From Sideroxydans lithotrophicus (GTDB lineage Bacteria > Pseudomonadota > Gammaproteobacteria > Burkholderiales > Sulfuriferulaceae): DNA of 10,470 nucleotides. Each line of letters starts with the position of its first letter. The first letter of the stretch is position 1. The stretch lies in contig DZDB01000016.1 of assembly GCA_022736605.1 (NCBI GenBank), positions 1-10,470 of the forward strand, given 5' to 3'. Below the pieces are notes generated by a model. That model did no database searches. It worked only from the letters and a program-made list of their open reading frames with translations, and was not told where the DNA came from. The translations under genes were made by a program, and so were the position numbers. Of this stretch, positions 5,732 to 10,470 are shown one piece after another.

Positions 5732-6880
5732 TCATCGGGAAAGCAGTTCAACGTAGGCTTGGTAGCTGTAGCTTCGGTTTTTCTTTTGCCCGGTCATCTC
5801 CGTCACGATGCCCATATCTTCCAGCACTTTCACGGCAGCCGTCGCGGTTGGGAAGCTGGTATCCAGTTGCTGGCGAGCGCGCTCGATGGTGAAACGTGGC
5901 ATCATCGGCAGCATCTCGAACAGACGGTAGCTGGCCGGGCCAGCCTTGGATGATTGCAACAGACGTTTGCGGTCAGCGGCAACCAGACTGGCAACTTCAA
6001 TGATGTTTTTCTCGGCGTCCCCTGCGGCACTTGCCACCCCCTTCAGAAAAAACGTCACCCAGGACTCCCAATCACCGTCGGTGCGGATGGCCGACAAGCG
6101 ACGGTAGTACTCGGCCTGATGCCGCTTCAAGTAGCCGCTCAGGTACATCAACGGCTCTGACAGCAATTCCCAATGCTCGAACAGGGCCGCGATCAGCAGA
6201 CGACCGATACGGCCATTGCCGTCAAGGAATGGGTGGATGGTTTCAAATTGCGCGTGGATAAGCGCCACTTTGATCATGGGTGGCAAATCTGTCGTGGTGT
6301 CGTGAATGAAACGCTCCATTTCAGCCAGCGATTCGGATACGCGCTCTGGCGGTGGCGGCACAAATACGGCATTACCGGGTCGTGTGCCGCCAATCCAGTT
6401 TTGCGATCTACGCAGTTCTCCAGGCTGTTTGCCAGCGCCTCGCGCACCGTCAAGCAGCAACCGATGGGCATCGCACAGCAGCCGCACGCTGATGGGCAGC
6501 CCTTTGGAATCACGTAATTGTTCTTGGACCCAGCGGAAAGCACAGAGGTAGTTCGTCACCTCCTTCACATCGTCGGTGTTGCTCACCTTGAAGCCCGCCT
6601 CTTCATCAAACAAGTCGGTCAGCGTGGCCTGCGTGCCCTCAATCTGCGACGTGAGCAGCGCTTCTTTGCGGATGGCGCTGTACAACAGCCAGTCCACCGA
6701 TGGAACCAACCCTGACACGCCCGCCAGACGCGCGAGTGCAAGTTCTGCCTGGCGATTGCTGTCAGCGAAGACGGCAGGCTCCAAGACTGGGGCAGTCGGC
6801 GGCAAAGAATGTGGAACGAATGCACGCACCGACTCACCCAGGGTTGTCGAAATAGCATAAGTACCCGTCGTACGGTTCAT
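5732..6880 (-). CDS. fic: Fic domain protein, class II-like (putative AMPylase/deAMPylase) with C-terminal winged helix
   Basis: Fic enzymes transfer AMP, or other phosphate-containing groups, to hydroxyl side chains of target proteins. The complete catalytic motif HPFLDGNGRIGR is at residues 216-227 (catalytic His216, Asp220, Asn222, Arg224 and Arg227), and the target-binding flap is near GNAVFVPPPPERV (169-181). TSQIEG (77-82) fits the inhibitory-helix pattern [ST]xxxE[GN] located N-terminal to the Fic core, which defines class II; Glu81 is the expected autoinhibitory residue. Residues about 310-382 (PASYRLFEMLP... TATAAVKVLEDMGIVTEMTG) look like a winged helix-turn-helix. At 382 residues it resembles the Shewanella SoFic type in size and order. 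The start is ATG at 6880, preceded by AAGGTG at 8 bp; the frame also opens at a TTG at 6910, which falls inside the predicted promoter. It has no antitoxin-like partner and is not co-directional with either adjacent gene. The physiological target cannot be deduced. Confidence 0.94.
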   Translation of the reverse strand: MNRTTGTYAISTTLGESVRAFVPHSLPPTAPVLEPAVFADSNRQAELALARLAGVSGLVPSVDWLLYSAIRKEALLTSQIEGTQATLTDLFDEEAGFKVSNTDDVKEVTNYLCAFRWVQEQLRDSKGLPISVRLLCDAHRLLLDGARGAGKQPGELRRSQNWIGGTRPGNAVFVPPPPERVSESLAEMERFIHDTTTDLPPMIKVALIHAQFETIHPFLDGNGRIGRLLIAALFEHWELLSEPLMYLSGYLKRHQAEYYRRLSAIRTDGDWESWVTFFLKGVASAAGDAEKNIIEVASLVAADRKRLLQSSKAGPASYRLFEMLPMMPRFTIERARQQLDTSFPTATAAVKVLEDMGIVTEMTGQKKNRSYSYQAYVELLSR

Positions 6881-6906
6881 TGAAAGCGCACCTTGAATTG
6901 CGTATA

Positions 6907-6932
6907 TCAAATTAAACCATTCTTTAATTTGA
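6907..6932. promoter_or_regulatory. Palindromic putative operator over the fic promoter
   Basis: TCAAATTAAA (6907-6916) and TTTAATTTGA (6923-6932) are perfect 10-bp inverted arms separated by 6 bp (CCATTC). The arms are very AT-rich in a GC-rich genome. A further AATTAAAG at 6941-6948 repeats the core and forms a second inverted pair with CTTTAATT at 6922-6929. One arm contains the predicted fic -10 box and the other lies in the -35/-10 spacer, so a dimeric repressor bound here would block transcription. The ligand is unknown; the winged helix of Fic itself is a candidate by proximity. Confidence 0.6.
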
Positions 6933-6939
6933 GTCGCAA
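6911..6939 (-). promoter_or_regulatory. Predicted fic promoter
   Basis: Read on the minus strand, TTGCGA (6939-6934) and TTTAAT (6916-6911) are 17 bp apart. Transcription would begin near 6904, leaving a leader of about 24 bases that contains the AAGGTG ribosome site before the ATG at 6880. This supports the ATG over the upstream TTG at 6910. It was found by eye and has not been scored. Confidence 0.55.
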
Positions 6940-7048
6940 CAATTAAAGGATTGTTTCATATCGACGCGGGATTTGCGCTTCGTGCCATACAAGCAGCGCG
7001 GGCTCATGGCCGTGCCGGGCAGGGGCACATTCGTGGTTAGCCGTCACA

Positions 7049-7600
7049 TCACCCGGTTTGATACTCCCCCGCCAGCCGCACGTAATGCGCCGCCGAGTAT
7101 TCAAAATATGCCAGCTCTTCCACCGTCAGCGCGCGCACCAGCTTGGCCGGTTGGCCGATATACAGGTGGCCGCTGAGCAGGGTTTTGCCTTCTGGCACCA
7201 GGCTGCCGGCACCGAGCAGCACGCGCGGCTCGATGATGACTTTGTCCATGATGATGGACCCCATGCCGATCAGGCAGGCGTCGCCGATGGTGCAGCCATG
7301 CAGGATGACGCTGTGGCCGACAGTGACGTGGCTGCCGATAATGAGCGGGCTGCCTGCGGGGTCGCGCTCGGTTTTGTGCGAGACGTGCAGCACGCTGTTG
7401 TCCTGGATGTTGCTGTGGGCGCCGATGCGGATGTGATTGACGTCGCCACGCACCACTGCGCCGCACCACACCGAGGCGTACTCGCCCAGCACCACGTCGC
7501 CGATCACGCGCGCGCTGTCGTGTACCCAGGCGGCGCTGTCCAATTGCGGCCATACGCCGCGAAACGCTTGAACATTTCCGGATTGCGCTTGTCCTGACAT
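7049..7600 (-). CDS. Gamma-carbonic-anhydrase-like hexapeptide-repeat protein
   Basis: Protein of 183 residues with a left-handed beta-helix built from hexapeptide repeats (VIGDVVLGEYASVWCGAVVRGD, then IRIGAHSNIQD). It belongs to the YrdA/PaaY/CaiE-like gamma-carbonic anhydrase group, which are trimers with zinc at the subunit interfaces. The three expected zinc histidines are visible: His72 (SVLHV), then His96 and His101 (VGHSVILHG). The proton-shuttle glutamates of the archaeal Cam enzyme are not evident, so carbonic anhydrase activity is uncertain; many family members have unknown substrates. It has a helical C-terminus (TVEELAYFEYSAAHYVRLAGEY). ATG at 7600 is preceded by GGGGA about 7 bp upstream. 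It is divergent from opdA, and their starts are 69 bp apart. No hairpin terminator was seen after its stop. Confidence 0.9.
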   Translation of the reverse strand: MSGQAQSGNVQAFRGVWPQLDSAAWVHDSARVIGDVVLGEYASVWCGAVVRGDVNHIRIGAHSNIQDNSVLHVSHKTERDPAGSPLIIGSHVTVGHSVILHGCTIGDACLIGMGSIIMDKVIIEPRVLLGAGSLVPEGKTLLSGHLYIGQPAKLVRALTVEELAYFEYSAAHYVRLAGEYQTG

Positions 7601-7628
7601 GGGTGAATCCCCGTTACTGAAAACGGTT

Positions 7629-7634
7629 ATTATA
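7629..7634 (-). promoter_or_regulatory. Consensus -10 box for the gamma-CA-like gene
   Basis: On the minus strand this reads TATAAT, a perfect -10 hexamer, about 29 bp upstream of the ATG at 7600, which leaves room for a short leader with the GGGGA ribosome site. No good -35 hexamer is seen 16-18 bp upstream (the positions read roughly TCAAAA/CAAAAG), so the call is tentative. The same AT-rich stretch must also hold the opdA promoter, for which I found no convincing hexamer pair. Confidence 0.4.
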
Positions 7635-7669
7635 TTCCTGATATTTCTTCGCTTTTGATAGGTCGCCGC

Positions 7670-9694
7670 ATGAATCCCTTACTCGATTTTTCCGCCTTGC
7701 CACGTTTTTCGCAGATCAAACCCGAGCACGTCATCCCCGCTGTGGATCAACTGCTGGCCGAGAACAAAACGCTGGTGGACGCGCTCGCCGCCAGCGCAGA
7801 AGCGCCAACATGGGCAACATTTGTGCAGCCGATGGAAGACGCCAATGAGCGCCTGTCGCGCGCATGGGGGCCGGTGTCGCACTTGAACAGCGTGATGAAC
7901 AGCGCCGAACTGCGTGCGGCGTACAACGATTGCCTGCCTAAAATTACCCAGCATTACGCCGAAATGTCGCAGAATCTGGCGCTGTTTGCCAAGTTCAAGG
8001 CGCTCAAAGCCAGCGCCGGTTATGTGCTGCTGAACCCGGCGCAGAAAAAGATCATTGACAATGAGTTGCGCAGTTTTCGCCTGGGCGGCGCCGAATTGCC
8101 GGAAGACCAGAAACCACGCTTTCTCGAAATCCAGGAGGCGCTGGCGCGGCAGTCGGCCAAATTCGAGGAAAACCTGCTTGATGCAACCAACGCCTTCAGT
8201 CTGTTGATTACCGACGCGACGGATTTGGCCGGCCTGCCCGACGATGTGATCCAGGCCGCACAAGAAGCCGCCACGCGCGATGGCAACAGCGGCTGGAAAT
8301 TCACCCTGCACGCGCCGTCTTACATGCCCATCATGCAATACGCTGATAAACGTTCACTGCGCGAGCGGATTTACCGCGCTTATGTGACGCGCGCGTCGGA
8401 ATTTGGCACACCCGAACTCGACAACACGGCGCTGATCGACCAGATTGTGCGGCTACGGCGCGAAGACGCCAAAATGCTCGGCTTCAACAGCTATGCGGAA
8501 GAGTCGTTGGCCACCAAAATGGCTGAAACGCCGCAGCAGGTAAAAGACTTTTTAAGTGAACTGGGCGCGCGCGCCAAGCCGTATGCCGAGCGCGATATGC
8601 AGGAACTGCGTGCGTTTGCGCGCGACGAGCTGAACCTGACTGATCTGCAATCGTGGGATGCGACCTACGCCAGCGAAAAACTGCGCGTGGCGCGCTATGC
8701 GTTTTCCGACCAGGAGGTGAAGCAGTATTTCCCGGAAAGCAAAGTGCTGCCGGGCATGTTCAGGGTGGTTGAAACCATCTACGGCCTGGATATCCGCCCG
8801 GCGCACGCGGACGTGTGGCACGCCGATGTGAAGTTTTTCGACCTGCGCGACCGCAGCGGGGCGTTGATCGGCCAGTTTTACCTGGACCTGTACGCACGCG
8901 AGCACAAGCGCGGCGGCGCGTGGATGGACGACGCGCTGACGCGGCGGCGCAAGGACGGTGCAATCCAGACGCCGGTGGCGTACCTGACCTGCAATTTCTC
9001 GGCACCGGTGGGCGGCAAGCCCGCGCTGTTTACACACGACGAAGTCAATACGCTGTTTCATGAATTTGGCCACGGCCTGCACCACCTGCTGACCCAGATT
9101 GAGGACATGGGGGTGTCCGGCATTAACGGCGTGGAATGGGACGCGGTGGAGCTGCCATCGCAATTCATGGAAAACTTCTGCTGGGAATGGGATGTGTTAA
9201 AGCATCTCACCGAACATGTCGATACAAAAGCACCGCTGCCACGCGCGCTGTTCGACAAGATGGTCGCCGCCAAGAATTTCCAGAGCGGCTTGCAGACCTT
9301 GCGCCAGATCGAGTTTTCGCTGTTCGACATCCGGCTGCACGATGATTTTGACCCGGCCAGCGGCAAAACCGCGCTGCAATTGTTGCAGGAAGTGCGTGCC
9401 CAGGTGGCGGTGATGCTGCCGCCCGATTACAACCGTTTTCCGAACAATTTCTCGCATATTTTCGCGGGCGGTTATGCGGCAGGGTATTACAGCTACAAGT
9501 GGGCAGAAGTGCTGTCGGCCGATGCCTACAGCCTGTTTGAGGAAAACGGCGTGCTGTCGGCGGATGTCGGCCACCGCTTCTGGAGTGAGATACTCGGTGT
9601 CGGCGGTTCGCGCCCGGCGCTGGAATCATTTGTCGCGTTTCGTGGGCGAGAGCCGAGTATGGATGCCTTGCTGCGCCACAACGGTATGGTTTGA
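7670..9694 (+). CDS. prlC: Oligopeptidase A (M3 family zinc metallopeptidase)
   Basis: Cytosolic M3 peptidase (OpdA/PrlC) that degrades short peptides, including cleaved signal peptides in E. coli. The protein has 674 residues, close to the E. coli enzyme. The N-terminus MNPLLDFSALPRFSQIKPEHVIPAV matches family starts. The zinc site HEFGH is at 464-468 (ligands His464 and His468, catalytic Glu465), and the third ligand is Glu494 in DAVELPSQFMEN. The C-terminal substrate-binding block GGYAAGYYSYKWAEVLSADAYSLF is intact. The start is ATG at 7670 with a modest TAGGT upstream; an open TTG at 7655 would add MIGRR, which is not family-like. The downstream exported glutaredoxin gene starts 21 bp after the stop, so the two are likely co-transcribed. 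No oddities seen. Confidence 0.96.
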   Translation: MNPLLDFSALPRFSQIKPEHVIPAVDQLLAENKTLVDALAASAEAPTWATFVQPMEDANERLSRAWGPVSHLNSVMNSAELRAAYNDCLPKITQHYAEMSQNLALFAKFKALKASAGYVLLNPAQKKIIDNELRSFRLGGAELPEDQKPRFLEIQEALARQSAKFEENLLDATNAFSLLITDATDLAGLPDDVIQAAQEAATRDGNSGWKFTLHAPSYMPIMQYADKRSLRERIYRAYVTRASEFGTPELDNTALIDQIVRLRREDAKMLGFNSYAEESLATKMAETPQQVKDFLSELGARAKPYAERDMQELRAFARDELNLTDLQSWDATYASEKLRVARYAFSDQEVKQYFPESKVLPGMFRVVETIYGLDIRPAHADVWHADVKFFDLRDRSGALIGQFYLDLYAREHKRGGAWMDDALTRRRKDGAIQTPVAYLTCNFSAPVGGKPALFTHDEVNTLFHEFGHGLHHLLTQIEDMGVSGINGVEWDAVELPSQFMENFCWEWDVLKHLTEHVDTKAPLPRALFDKMVAAKNFQSGLQTLRQIEFSLFDIRLHDDFDPASGKTALQLLQEVRAQVAVMLPPDYNRFPNNFSHIFAGGYAAGYYSYKWAEVLSADAYSLFEENGVLSADVGHRFWSEILGVGGSRPALESFVAFRGREPSMDALLRHNGMV

Positions 9695-9715
9695 AACTGG
9701 ATAAGGGGAAAAACA

Positions 9716-10222
9716 ATGCGTCGATTTTCGGTTTTGCTTGCGGCGCTGTTGTGCGCCGGTCAGGTTTATGCGGCGCAGGTCTATCGCTGGGTCGACAAGA
9801 CCGGGCACGTGCAATACAGCGACCAGCCACCGCCCGCAGATGCGCAAAAAGCCGAACAACGCAAAATAGGCGACAATGTCATCGACGGCCAGGATTCCTA
9901 TGCGCTCAAGCAGGCGGTGGCCAAGGCACCGGTAGTGCTGTTTACCACCGATTGCGGGCAGTATTGCGACAGCGCCAAGGCGTTCCTGGTCGCGCGCGGC
10001 ATCCCCTACACCACCCGCGATCCGAAAAACAGCAAAGCGGACACCGACGCCTTGATGGCCCTTGTGGGTGTGATGGAAGTACCAGTACTCAAAGTCGGCA
10101 AAAAACCCTACAAAGGCTTTGAAGCCGCTCGCTGGAACGAGGCGCTGGACGAAGCGGGTTATCCAAAATCAAGCCAGTTGCGCGATAAAAAAACCAGCGC
10201 GGCAACGCCACCCAAACCCTGA
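9716..10222 (+). CDS. Exported DUF4124-glutaredoxin-like protein
   Basis: Protein of 168 residues. The N-terminus MRRFSVLLAALLCAGQVYA looks like a Sec signal peptide with cleavage after VYA (about 19/20). Next comes a DUF4124-type segment (QVYRWVDKTGHVQYSDQPP, 21-39), a short beta module common at the N-terminus of betaproteobacterial envelope proteins. A thioredoxin-fold glutaredoxin-like domain follows (about 72-148): VVLFTTDCGQYCDSAKAFL carries the cysteine pair, VP at 122-123 is the expected cis-proline, and a typical C-terminal helix pair follows. The cysteines are Cys80 and Cys84, a CxxxC rather than the usual CxxC. A redox or chaperone role in the periplasm is inferred; the substrate is unknown. 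The tail (KTSAATPPKP) is low complexity. A strong AAGGGG ribosome site sits 7 bp before the ATG. It lies 21 bp after prlC and 38 bp before xthA. Confidence 0.88.
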   Translation: MRRFSVLLAALLCAGQVYAAQVYRWVDKTGHVQYSDQPPPADAQKAEQRKIGDNVIDGQDSYALKQAVAKAPVVLFTTDCGQYCDSAKAFLVARGIPYTTRDPKNSKADTDALMALVGVMEVPVLKVGKKPYKGFEAARWNEALDEAGYPKSSQLRDKKTSAATPPKP

Positions 10223-10260
10223 AACCTGAATGCGCACGTCGCAGTGGATGCGCTACCGTC

Positions 10261-10470
10261 ATGAAACTCGTCACCTGGAACGTCAATTCCCTCAAAGTTC
10301 GTCTGCCGCAACTGCTGGACTGGTTGCCGGTGCAGCAGCCGGACGTGGTGTGTCTGCAGGAAACCAAGCTCGAAGATCGCAATTTCCCGCGTGAAGCCAT
10401 TGAAGCTGCCGGGTATCACGTCGCCTTCGTCGGTCAAAAAACTTACAACGGCGTGGCGCTGCTGAGCCGC
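10261..10470 (+). CDS. xthA: Exodeoxyribonuclease III, 5' end (partial)
   Basis: The first 70 codons of an ExoIII/APE-family nuclease, running off the window. The enzyme acts at abasic sites as an AP endonuclease in base excision repair and as a 3' exonuclease. Visible landmarks are MKLVTWNVNSLKVRL with Asn7, and QPDVVCLQETKLED with the metal-binding Glu34; both numbers agree with E. coli ExoIII. NGVALLSR is the usual continuation. The remaining active-site residues lie beyond the window. The start ATG is fixed by the family N-terminus, although no clear Shine-Dalgarno sequence precedes it. The 38-bp gap after the glutaredoxin-like gene contains nothing recognisable. Confidence 0.95.
   Translation, partial: MKLVTWNVNSLKVRLPQLLDWLPVQQPDVVCLQETKLEDRNFPREAIEAAGYHVAFVGQKTYNGVALLSR

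Noticed and set aside
6881..6910. Upstream TTG start for fic adding ten residues
   Set aside because: It overlaps the predicted -10 region, and the ATG at 6880 has an AAGGTG ribosome site at good spacing.
10223..10260. Weak GCGCA/TGCGC inverted repeat as a terminator before xthA
   Set aside because: The stem is only 5 bp with a long loop and no T tract, so it is not supportable.

Overview
The window is a gene-dense, GC-rich bacterial chromosome segment that reads as a betaproteobacterium. It most resembles the Nitrosomonadales / Thiobacillus-like sulfur oxidisers. That placement is inferred from the gene order yqgE-ruvX-pyrR-pyrB-pyrC, the betaproteobacterial-style degenerate dihydroorotase, and a thiosulfate-dehydrogenase-like cytochrome c. 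I see no tRNA, rRNA, CRISPR array, insertion sequence or prophage.

Layout. (1) Positions 1-371: 3' end of a TsdA-like diheme cytochrome c (+). (2) Positions 377-1813: class I CPD photolyase (-), convergent with the cytochrome gene and 5 bp from it. (3) Positions 1846-5603: a tight five-gene operon (+), yqgE - ruvX - pyrR - pyrB - pyrC'. Its genes overlap or lie 2-3 bp apart, behind a sigma70-type promoter that sits almost on the first ATG. (4) Positions 5661-5712: two back-to-back hairpin terminators, one suited to each strand. (5) Positions 5732-6880: a class II-like Fic (AMPylase-type) protein with a C-terminal winged-helix region (-). Its predicted promoter is overlaid by a perfect 10-bp-arm palindrome, so it is probably repressed or autoregulated. 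(6) Positions 6943-7048: about 100 bp with no convincing gene. (7) Positions 7049-7600: gamma-carbonic-anhydrase-like hexapeptide-repeat protein (-). (8) Positions 7670-10470: oligopeptidase A (M3 zinc peptidase), an exported DUF4124-glutaredoxin protein and the start of exonuclease III, all (+) and closely spaced.

Function. The central operon links pyrimidine biosynthesis (PyrB, the non-catalytic dihydroorotase PyrC', and PyrR) with RuvX/YqgF, implicated in pre-16S rRNA maturation. PyrC' has lost nearly all zinc ligands, so it is probably a structural partner of aspartate carbamoyltransferase, and a separate active PyrC must be encoded elsewhere. Photolyase and ExoIII are DNA repair functions at opposite ends with no visible regulatory link. 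The Fic gene is the one accessory-looking insertion among housekeeping genes.

I do not find a clearly undescribed multi-gene system. The observations most worth checking are the fic operator/promoter architecture, the nearly leaderless pyr operon that carries pyrR but no attenuator, and the degenerate dihydroorotase.
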